The notes beneath the pieces were generated by a model. It was given only the letters and a program-made list of their open reading frames with translations. It had not been told where the DNA came from and ran no database searches. Below, piece by piece: positions 1-5,938 of a stretch of DNA of 7,914 nucleotides (within the stretch, counting starts at the first letter, position 1; the number at the start of each line of letters is the position of its first letter). The position numbers were made by a program, and so were the translations under genes. Source of the stretch: an uncultured Propionibacteriaceae bacterium (GTDB taxonomy: Bacteria > Actinomycetota > Actinomycetes > Propionibacteriales > Propionibacteriaceae); assembly GCA_945875065.1 (NCBI GenBank), contig CAMCJC010000107.1:1-7914 (forward strand). Reading direction: 5' to 3'.

Positions 1-1530
1 TACCTGACAATGCTGCGGCAGCCCATCGAACTAGCTGCCTCGCTCGACGACAGCACCGGTTCCGCGCAGACGCGTGAACTGTTGGACGAGATCGCCGCGC
101 TATCTGATCTCATCACCGTCACCGAAGAACCCAATGAACGCACCCCTTCGTTCGCGATTCGCCGGACTGGGACTGACGTGCAGGTCCGCTTCGCTGGCGT
201 TCCCATGGGGCACGAGTTCGCCTCGCTACTGCTCGCGCTGCTCCAGGTCGGCGGGCACCCGCCGAAGGTGGACGAAGCGACCATCGAGGCGATCAAGTCC
301 CTCGAAGCGCACGAGTTCATCACCTACATGTCGCTGACATGCATCAACTGCCCAACCGTGGTGCAGGCGCTGAACACGATCAGCATCATCAACCCGCAGA
401 TCAAGCACACCGCCATTGAGGGCGGCATGTTCCAGGACGAGGTCAAGGCGCGCAACATCCTCGCAGTCCCGACCGTGTACATGGACGGTGAGACGTGGGG
501 CTCGGGTCGCATGGATCTCGACGAGATCGTCGCCAAGCTCGACTCGAAGAGTTCCGAGCGCGCTGCCGCCGAGATCAGTGGCAAAGAGCCCTTCGACGTC
601 TTGGTCGTCGGTGGCGGTCCAGCCGGCGCCACCGCGGCGATGTATGCGGCCCGCAAGGGGATTCGCACCGGAATGGTGGTGGATCGCTTCGGCGGTCAGG
701 TGCTCGACACCAACGCGATTGAAAACTATCCGTCGCTTCTTGAGACCCAGGGACCGGAACTCGGCTCTGCGCTCGAGGCGCACGTGACCGCGTACGACGT
801 CGACGTGATGAAATCGCAGCGGGCGGCCTCGCTGACACCCGCAGGTGACGATGGCCTGGTCACCATCGGGCTGGAGAACGGCGGCCAGCTCAAGAGCCGC
901 ACGGTCATCATCTCCACCGGCGCCCGGTGGCGCACGCTCGGAGTGCCCGGCGAGGAGGAGTACCGCAACAAGGGCGTCACCTTCTGCCCGCACTGCGATG
1001 GCCCGCTGTTCAAGGGCAAGCGCGTCGCGGTCGTTGGCGGCGGCAACTCCGGTATCGAAGCGGCCATCGACCTGGCTGGCGTGGTCGGGCACGTCACGGT
1101 AGTCGAGTTCCTCGACGTGCTAAAGGCCGACGAGGTGCTGGTGCGGAAGCTGAAGAGCCTCCCGAACACCGACATCATCCTCGGCGCAGCCACCACCGAG
1201 GTACTGGGTGATGGCTCGCAAGTTACCGGCCTGGCCTACAAGGACCGAGCCGCCGACGAGGCCCGCACCCTCGACGTTGACGCCGTATTCGTTCAGATCG
1301 GTCTGCTGCCGAACACCGACTGGCTGTTAGGAACGGGCCTCGCGATGCGAGAGCGGCCCGCCGAGATCATCGTCGATGCCCGCGGCGCGACCAACCTGCC
1401 GGGGATCTTCGCGGCCGGTGACTGCACCGATGTGCCGTACAAGCAGATCGTTATCGCTGCCGGGCGCGGAGCGACTGCCGCGCTCGGGGCGTTCGATCAC
1501 CTGATCCGTGTTACTGCGCCGACGGCTTAA
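1..1530 (+). CDS. ahpF: Alkyl hydroperoxide reductase subunit F, 5'-truncated by window edge
   Basis: This is a flavoprotein disulfide reductase that passes electrons from NADH through FAD and two CxxC pairs to the peroxiredoxin AhpC in the cytosol. The reading frame is open from base 1. The residues before the first ATG (Tyr-Leu-Thr at 1-9) still align with E. coli AhpF (around Tyr13), so the ATG at 10 is internal and about a dozen codons lie outside the window. Visible domains: an N-terminal double thioredoxin-fold domain with redox motif CINCP (Cys codons at 340 and 349); an FAD-binding GGGPAG motif near 610; the catalytic CPHCDGPLFKG motif (Cys codons at 985 and 994); an NADH-binding GGGNSG motif near 1035; and the C-terminal FAD motif AAGDCT near 1410. 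All redox cysteines are intact. The gene ends in TAA just before oxyR. ahpC probably lies upstream, outside the window (inference). Confidence 0.97.
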   Translation, partial: YLTMLRQPIELAASLDDSTGSAQTRELLDEIAALSDLITVTEEPNERTPSFAIRRTGTDVQVRFAGVPMGHEFASLLLALLQVGGHPPKVDEATIEAIKSLEAHEFITYMSLTCINCPTVVQALNTISIINPQIKHTAIEGGMFQDEVKARNILAVPTVYMDGETWGSGRMDLDEIVAKLDSKSSERAAAEISGKEPFDVLVVGGGPAGATAAMYAARKGIRTGMVVDRFGGQVLDTNAIENYPSLLETQGPELGSALEAHVTAYDVDVMKSQRAASLTPAGDDGLVTIGLENGGQLKSRTVIISTGARWRTLGVPGEEEYRNKGVTFCPHCDGPLFKGKRVAVVGGGNSGIEAAIDLAGVVGHVTVVEFLDVLKADEVLVRKLKSLPNTDIILGAATTEVLGDGSQVTGLAYKDRAADEARTLDVDAVFVQIGLLPNTDWLLGTGLAMRERPAEIIVDARGATNLPGIFAAGDCTDVPYKQIVIAAGRGATAALGAFDHLIRVTAPTA

Positions 1531-1533
1531 GGA
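1529..1533 (+). promoter_or_regulatory. Ribosome binding site deciding the oxyR start
   Basis: AAGGA overlaps the last two bases of the ahpF TAA stop and lies 7 nt before ATC 1541, a near-ideal distance. No comparable purine-rich site precedes the GTG at 1508. This favours initiation at the non-canonical ATC, coupled to the end of ahpF translation. Confidence 0.6.
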
Positions 1534-1540
1534 ACGCACC

Positions 1541-2431
1541 ATCAACCTGCGAGATCTCGAATACCTGGTGGCGGTGGCCGACCGACGGAGCTTCCGTCAG
1601 GCGGCCGCCGCCTGCCAGGTGTCACAGCCCACCCTCTCCACCCAGGTCAAGAAGCTGGAGGCCGAGCTTGGGGCCGTACTCGTCGATCGTTCGGCGACGC
1701 CCCTGGCCCTGACCCCGGCCGGTGAGCGGGTGGTGCTGCGGGCCCGGATCATCCTCGACGACATCCGGCAGCTGCGCGAGGTCGCCACCGGTGATGCTGG
1801 CAGAGTCCGCCTCGGTCTGTTCCCTACTCTCGGGCCCTACCTGCTCTCGAGCATTGGCGGGCGACTTCGCGATTGTGCTCCGGAGACGGAGTTGCTCCTA
1901 ACCGAGGAAAAGACCAGCGATTTGTTGGCGCTACTTGAGGCCGGGGCGCTGGATGCGGCTCTGGTTGCGCTGCCAGATGGTACCGACCGCTTTGAGACCC
2001 TGCCGTTGTTTCGCGAAGAGTTCGTGCTCGCGATGCCCTCAGGTCATCCGCTGGTGGGCGAGAGCCGGCTGGATCCAGCGCTGCTGGCGGGGCATGAAGT
2101 GTTGCTGCTATCGGCAGGGCATTGTCTGGCGGACCAGGTGGCCTCGTGGCTGGGTGAGGTCGGCGCCGTGGCACGACGCGATCATCGCGCCACCAGCCTT
2201 GAGACGATGCGTCACATGATCGCGGTGGGGGGCGGCATATCGCTGCTGCCCGCTCTGGCCGCCGTCTCCGACGTGCCTGGGATCGCGACGCGTCGGTTCG
2301 GCGACCCGATACCATCGCGCGACATCGCGCTGGTGTGGCGCAGCGGCACCCCGACCGAGGCGACGCTCAGGCGTCTCGCGCCGTGCCTCGTGCCTGTCGG
2401 CGCGTTACTGACGAGACTCCTTGAGAATTGA
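1541..2431 (+). CDS. oxyR: OxyR-type LysR-family peroxide-sensing regulator, probable ATC start
   Basis: LysR-family transcription factor related to OxyR, which activates peroxide-defence genes after a cysteine is oxidised. From the ATC at 1541 it has 296 residues. The N-terminus NLRDLEYLVAVA matches E. coli OxyR (NIRDLEYLVALA) residue for residue, and the winged helix-turn-helix follows (SQPTLSTQVKKLE). Family motifs include PTLGPYLL, GHCLADQ, RATSLETM and GISLLPALA. The start is chosen from the SD sequence AAGGA at 1529-1533, 7 nt before ATC, and from the fit to the family start. An in-frame GTG at 1508 would add 11 basic residues, overlap ahpF and has no visible SD. The peroxide-reactive Cys is present (codon 2123-2125, residue 195), but the position of E. 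coli Cys208 is Leu. The remaining cysteines lie in the HTH, near residue 112 and near residue 282. The gene follows ahpF directly, so the two are probably cotranscribed and OxyR may control its own operon. Confidence 0.93.
   Translation: MNLRDLEYLVAVADRRSFRQAAAACQVSQPTLSTQVKKLEAELGAVLVDRSATPLALTPAGERVVLRARIILDDIRQLREVATGDAGRVRLGLFPTLGPYLLSSIGGRLRDCAPETELLLTEEKTSDLLALLEAGALDAALVALPDGTDRFETLPLFREEFVLAMPSGHPLVGESRLDPALLAGHEVLLLSAGHCLADQVASWLGEVGAVARRDHRATSLETMRHMIAVGGGISLLPALAAVSDVPGIATRRFGDPIPSRDIALVWRSGTPTEATLRRLAPCLVPVGALLTRLLEN
2377..2404 (-). terminator. Possible GC-rich stem-loop past the ptsH end (weak)
   Basis: A perfect 7-bp inverted repeat, CGCGCCG (2377-2383) and CGGCGCG (2398-2404), encloses a 14-nt loop. 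It lies inside the 3' end of oxyR, about 33 nt past the ptsH stop in the direction of the minus-strand operon. No U-tract follows, so it could at best be a U-less terminator or an RNA 3'-end stabiliser. It may equally be chance in GC-rich coding DNA. The 5-bp gap between the convergent genes holds no terminator. Confidence 0.22.
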
Positions 2432-2436
2432 CCGCG

Positions 2437-2712
2437 TCAGGCCTTGGCATCGTGATCGATCTTGAGGAACTCGACTAGGGCGTCCAGCGCCGCATCCGCG
2501 CCGTCGGCTTCGGCGGCCAGTTCGACCTCCTGGCCGTGCTGCACGCCGAGCGACATGACTGCCAGCAGCGAGGCCGCGTTGACCGCCTTATCGTCATCGA
2601 CCTTGCGGATGGTAACGGGGATGCCGACGGCCGCGACCTCCTTGACGAACAGTGCGGCGGGGCGGGCATGCAGGCCGACGGTCGAAGCGATGGCTACGGT
2701 GCGGGTGACCAT
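2437..2712 (-). CDS. ptsH: Phosphocarrier protein HPr
   Basis: HPr is the small cytosolic phosphocarrier that takes phosphate from enzyme I (PEP-derived) and hands it to sugar-specific IIA proteins. The 91-residue product has the GLHARPA phosphorylation motif with His15. A serine at residue 48, in NAASLLAVMSLG, aligns with the regulatory Ser46 of Gram-positive HPr. The NAAS spelling resembles actinobacterial HPr proteins. The ATG at 2712 is chosen because the sequence before it is not HPr-like and because AGGA lies 5 nt upstream of it. A longer reading from 2814 would overlap fruK. It is the last gene of the PTS operon, 16 nt after fruK, and converges on oxyR with 5 bp between stop codons. 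No enzyme I gene is in the window. Whether this is the cell's general HPr or one dedicated to this operon cannot be told from here. Confidence 0.95.
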   Translation of the reverse strand: MVTRTVAIASTVGLHARPAALFVKEVAAVGIPVTIRKVDDDKAVNAASLLAVMSLGVQHGQEVELAAEADGADAALDALVEFLKIDHDAKA

Positions 2713-2728
2713 GGGTTTCCTAACTGTC

Positions 2729-3658
2729 TCAGTCGGTGAGGGGGAGGTTTGGGTCTGGGTCCGGGGTGCAGGTGACGGCCCAGCCAGCGACATCGTCAGG
2801 GCCGGGTACGACACTTCCTGGCAAGGATACGGCTGCGGCGCCCCAGGACACGCCCTGGGTCAGGGCCTCGGCAGGAGACGCGCCGTCGTCGAGGGCCGCT
2901 AGCAGGCCGGCCAGGGTGCAGTCCCCGGCGCCGACGGACGATAGGGGGTGCGCGATTTCGACCGAGGCGAGCCAGACCCCCTCGGCGCTCACCCACACCG
3001 CGCCGTCCTTGCCGAGGCTGGCGACGACGATGGCTATACCGCCTGCTACGAGGCCCTTGGCGGCCTCGACTACCTCCCCGACAGTACTCAGGCTGCGCCC
3101 CACGAGTTCCTCGAGCTCCTCTCGGTTGGGCTTGATCAGGTAAGGGCTCTTCGCCACAGCCGCGGCGAGGGGGGCGCCGGAGGAATCCACGACGACTCGC
3201 CCAGGCAACGCCTCGACGACGCCCGCTAGCCACTCGGGAGTGGCGCCGACCGGCAGGCTGCCGCAGAGCACCACCCAGTTCTCCTCCGGAGGGATGGCCT
3301 CGATGAGCGCGCGCAAAACATCCTGGCCCAGGTTCGGACCGGGCTCGTTCACCTTGGTCGTGGTGCCGTCCGCATCGACGATCGCGATGTTGGTGCGGGT
3401 GTCCCCAGCCACAGGCACCGCGACATAGGGCACGCCCGCCTCGTCGAGGAGGCGCTGGTGCGTGAGGCCATCGGGACCGCCGAGCGGTAGCACTGCCAGC
3501 GTCGCGTGCGCGTTCAGGTGCAGCGCCCGAGAGATGTTGACGCCCTTGCCTCCGGGATCGATGCGCGTCGACGTGGCGCGGTTGACCTCGCCGGTCCTGA
3601 GGCGAGAGGTGACGACGGTGCGGTCGATGCTCGGGTTCGGGGTCAGGGTGACGATCAT
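2729..3658 (-). CDS. fruK: 1-phosphofructokinase family (PfkB/ribokinase fold) hexose-phosphate kinase
   Basis: Cytosolic ATP-dependent kinase of the FruK/LacC branch of the PfkB family. FruK converts fructose-1-phosphate to fructose-1,6-bisphosphate, and the close relative LacC acts on tagatose-6-phosphate. The 309 residues match the usual length. The N-terminus MIVTLTPNPSIDRT is typical of the subfamily, followed by the substrate-binding DPGGKGVNISRAL (residues 34-46), KPNREE near 176-181, and the ATP/anion-hole motif SVGAGDCTLAG with catalytic Asp246. All key residues appear present. The ATG at 3658 overlaps the TGA of the upstream deoR reading frame as ATGA, and GGAAG lies about 10 nt upstream, which indicates an ancestral translational coupling. 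ptsH follows after 16 nt. The substrate is probably the ketose phosphate made by the operon's dehydrogenase. Fructose-1-phosphate is my preferred reading and tagatose-6-phosphate the alternative. Confidence 0.92.
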   Translation of the reverse strand: MIVTLTPNPSIDRTVVTSRLRTGEVNRATSTRIDPGGKGVNISRALHLNAHATLAVLPLGGPDGLTHQRLLDEAGVPYVAVPVAGDTRTNIAIVDADGTTTKVNEPGPNLGQDVLRALIEAIPPEENWVVLCGSLPVGATPEWLAGVVEALPGRVVVDSSGAPLAAAVAKSPYLIKPNREELEELVGRSLSTVGEVVEAAKGLVAGGIAIVVASLGKDGAVWVSAEGVWLASVEIAHPLSSVGAGDCTLAGLLAALDDGASPAEALTQGVSWGAAAVSLPGSVVPGPDDVAGWAVTCTPDPDPNLPLTD

Positions 3659-4430
3659 GTGCGTACTACTTCCATTCCTGCGTCGTCTAGAGCCTGCGCG
3701 GTTTCGTCGTCGAGCGCCGAGGTGATCAGCATCGACACGTCCTTAGGCCTGGCGAACCGGTTGAGGTGGCTGCGTCCCGCCTTTGAGGCATCGGCTAGGA
3801 CGATTACGCGCCGGGCGGCGCTTACCATGGCTCGGCTTCGTCGGGGTCGGGGGTGGTCAAGCCCCACTCGACGGTGAAGCCGTTGGTGCCGAGGAAAGCG
3901 GTGTCGAGGACGACATCGCGCAATGCCTCCTCGGTCCAGTGCCCGACCGCGGCCCCGGTCAACTTGCGGAGTCGGCCGCCGATGAAGTGCACCTCGGTTC
4001 TTGGGTGTTCGATGAGTGCGGCCTCCATCGCGATGGAGTTCGTGACGACGGTCAGGGCCGCGTCGTCGGTCCAGAGCCGGGCCATTGCTAGGGTCGTGGT
4101 GCCCGAATCCAGGAGGATGGAGCCCTCCGTGGGGAGTTCGAGCAGGGCGCGTTCGGCGATGCGTTGCTTCTCGGCGGTACCGCGGTCGAGCCGCTGGAGG
4201 ATGCTCGGCTCGTGTTCGGTCTGGGCGACCGGCAGAGCCCCTCCGTGGACGCGCCTCACCAGGCCTCGCTGTTCGAGGGAAGTCAGGTCGCGTCGCACGG
4301 TCTCGGGCGTTACCCCGAGCCGCTCCGATAATTTGACAACGTCTACCCGGCCCTCACGGCGCGCCAGCTCGACGATCAGATCGTGGCGTTGGGGGGCGTA
4401 CAGGGCGCGTGCCGGCTCGGAGTCGGTCAT
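3655..4430 (-). pseudogene. DeoR/GlpR-family sugar-phosphate-responsive repressor, frameshifted
   Basis: DeoR-family repressors bind DNA through an N-terminal winged helix and sense a sugar phosphate through a C-terminal ISOCOT-like domain. The first reading frame (4430 to 3822, 202 residues) has the HTH signature (QRHDLIVELARREG, LSERLGVTPETVRRDL, RGLVRRVHGGA) and the sensor motifs LLDSGTTT, TNSI, FIGG and GLTTPDPDEA, then stops early. The family continuation (AMVSAARRVIVLADASKAGR to the end, stop at 3655) is intact in another frame beginning near 3831. Relatives usually have about four more residues (VKRA-like) at the join, where only 2 nt remain, so the lesion looks like a deletion of about 10 bp. 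Both halves are otherwise well preserved, which points to a recent event or a sequence error. The ATG at 4430 has the SD AAAGGAG and lies 15 nt after the dehydrogenase gene. The gene probably regulated this operon (inference from position). Confidence 0.85.
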
Positions 4431-4445
4431 GGGGCTCCTTTCGGC

Positions 4446-5492
4446 TCAGGGCTCCACGGTCACCTTGATGGCTTCGCCGCGCTCAACGATGCCGAAGGCG
4501 TCCATGACTTGATCCAGCGGGATGTGCTTCGTGATCAGGTCTTTCACGGGCACTTCGCCGCTGGAAATGTAGGCCAGGGCGCGTCGGTTGTGCTCGGGTG
4601 CGGAACCGTTGGCTCCATGGATGTGCAGTTGACGATAATGCACGAGGTTGGAATCGCAGGTGATTGTGGGGTTGGTCTTCGGCAACCCGCCGAAGAAACT
4701 GATGCGACCGTTGCGGGCCGCCATCGCGATGGCCTGCTCCTGAGTGATGTTGGCGGGTGTGGCTGTGATGATGACGTCGGCGCCACGGCCGTCTGTTAGA
4801 GCCATGATCTCCTGGACGATGTCCACCTCGGCGGCGTTAATGACTACGTCGGGCTGCACAGCATCGGCGGAGAGCTTAAGGCGGTCCGCGTTGATATCGA
4901 CGAGAATGATGCGGCCGGCCTTGTGAACGCCTCGGGCGATGCGCACGTGCATGCACCCGATTGGCCCGGCGCCGAAGACGACGACATCGTCCCCGGGCTC
5001 AATGCCGAGCTGCTCTTGCGCATTGATGGCGCAGGCGAACGGCTCCGCAGCCGATGCCTCGTCGAAGCCGACGTTGTCGGGGATGCGGTTCATGCCGTCG
5101 ACGGCCAGGACCTCGCGGGGCACGATCATGTACTCGGCGAAGCCACCGTTGTACTGGTAGCCAACGGAGGTCTGGTTCTGGCACACGGCCATCCAACCCT
5201 TGCGGCACTCGTGGCAGCCGCCGCACGGGACAGCGGCGATCACCTGGACGCGGTCGCCGGGCTTCCAACCACCCTTGACTTCCGCTCCGACCTCGACGAT
5301 CTCGCCAGCGATCTCGTGGCCGATGATACGGGGCGGGCTGAGGTTGGGGTGTCCGTTCTTGCGGATTTTGACGTCGGTGCCGCACGTTGAGCAGTTCTTG
5401 ACGCGGATCTTGACTTCGTCGGCGACCGGAGTCGGCTCTTCGACGTCTTCGAGGCGGAGATCGTCGGGGGCATAGAAGCGCAGTGCTTTCAT
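4446..5492 (-). CDS. Zinc-dependent medium-chain polyol (or polyol-phosphate) dehydrogenase
   Basis: Medium-chain dehydrogenase of the sorbitol dehydrogenase / galactitol-1-phosphate dehydrogenase / threonine dehydrogenase type, 348 residues, cytosolic. Catalytic-zinc ligands are likely Cys37 (in CSTCGTD), His59-Glu60 (GHEIAG) and Glu150 (AEPFAC). Structural-zinc cysteines are 90, 93, 96 and 104 (CGGCHECRKGWMAVC). The Rossmann motif GAGPIG (174-179) is followed by Asp199 at the end of the second strand, which favours NAD over NADP. All expected residues are present. The ATG at 5492 has a strong SD (GGAGGGGAG, 8 nt away), and the gene starts 2 nt after the IIA stop. In this operon the obvious job is oxidation of the hexitol phosphate delivered by the PTS to a ketose phosphate, in place of an MtlD-type enzyme. 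The exact substrate and the carbon oxidised cannot be read from the sequence. Automated annotation might call it L-iditol, sorbitol or threonine dehydrogenase. Confidence 0.9.
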   Translation of the reverse strand: MKALRFYAPDDLRLEDVEEPTPVADEVKIRVKNCSTCGTDVKIRKNGHPNLSPPRIIGHEIAGEIVEVGAEVKGGWKPGDRVQVIAAVPCGGCHECRKGWMAVCQNQTSVGYQYNGGFAEYMIVPREVLAVDGMNRIPDNVGFDEASAAEPFACAINAQEQLGIEPGDDVVVFGAGPIGCMHVRIARGVHKAGRIILVDINADRLKLSADAVQPDVVINAAEVDIVQEIMALTDGRGADVIITATPANITQEQAIAMAARNGRISFFGGLPKTNPTITCDSNLVHYRQLHIHGANGSAPEHNRRALAYISSGEVPVKDLITKHIPLDQVMDAFGIVERGEAIKVTVEP

Positions 5493-5494
5493 GG

Positions 5495-5938
5495 TCAGTT
5501 CTCCCCTCCGAAGGCTGACAGCAGCCGCAGGATCTCGGCGGGATCGTCGGTGGTGCGCAAGATGGCGGCGGCGTCAGGATCCATCAGGACCTCGGCTAGG
5601 GCGCCCAGGATGCCTACGTGTTCGTCGCCATTGCTGGCGATCGGGATACACACGTTGACGGTCTCCCCGTCCCAATCCACGCCGTCCGGGAACTGCAGGA
5701 ACCCAAGGGCGGTGCGCAGGATGTGGATGCGTGACTCGTTGGTGCCATGGGGGATGGCGACGCCCTCCCCGAGGAACGTGGAGATTTGCCTTTCGCGGTC
5801 GTACAGCGCATCTGCGTACGGTTGGGTGGCGGCTCCGATTCCCACGAGAAGCGCGCCGCACTGGGCGATGGCGTCATGCTTGTCGGTCGCGGTGAGCCCA
5901 AGCTTGATGGCGTCTCGGCTCAGTACCTCGTTACTCAT
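5495..5938 (-). CDS. mtlF: PTS mannitol-type IIA component
   Basis: The cytosolic IIA protein carries phosphate from HPr to the IIB domain of the cognate permease. The 147 residues cover the whole mannitol/fructose-type IIA domain. The phosphorylated histidine is His64 in the mannitol-type motif GVAIPHGT, and the second conserved histidine is His107 in NGDEHVGILGALAEVL. The ATG at 5938 overlaps the end of the IICB gene by 8 nt and has the SD AAGGAGAG 7 nt upstream, so the two genes are translationally linked. In E. coli this domain is fused to the C-terminus of MtlA. A separate IIA is the usual Gram-positive arrangement. The mtlF symbol rests on family resemblance. The transported polyol has not been demonstrated. 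Confidence 0.93.
   Translation of the reverse strand: MSNEVLSRDAIKLGLTATDKHDAIAQCGALLVGIGAATQPYADALYDRERQISTFLGEGVAIPHGTNESRIHILRTALGFLQFPDGVDWDGETVNVCIPIASNGDEHVGILGALAEVLMDPDAAAILRTTDDPAEILRLLSAFGGEN

Noticed and set aside
10..12. ATG at 10 as the true ahpF start
   Set aside because: The frame is open to base 1 and the residues before it still align with AhpF; the genuine start is upstream of the window.
226..1092. Long minus-strand open frame opposite ahpF
   Set aside because: No recognisable domain; a composition-driven shadow of a strongly conserved gene in GC-rich DNA.
1824..2315. Minus-strand open frame opposite oxyR
   Set aside because: Arg/Pro-rich low-complexity translation with no motif; antisense shadow.
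2499..2517. GC-rich small stem (GCCG...CGGC) past the oxyR stop as an oxyR terminator
   Set aside because: Lies in the ptsH coding sequence, is short and lacks a following T-tract; no better than background in this GC-rich DNA.
2713..2814. N-terminal extension of HPr from an upstream in-frame start at 2814
   Set aside because: The extension overlaps fruK, is not HPr-like and has no support; the ATG at 2712 has a good SD and gives the normal HPr length.
3822..3840. Programmed -1 frameshift in deoR
   Set aside because: No slippery heptamer is present, and a -1 shift would still leave the protein about three residues short of the usual family spacing, so a deletion fits better.
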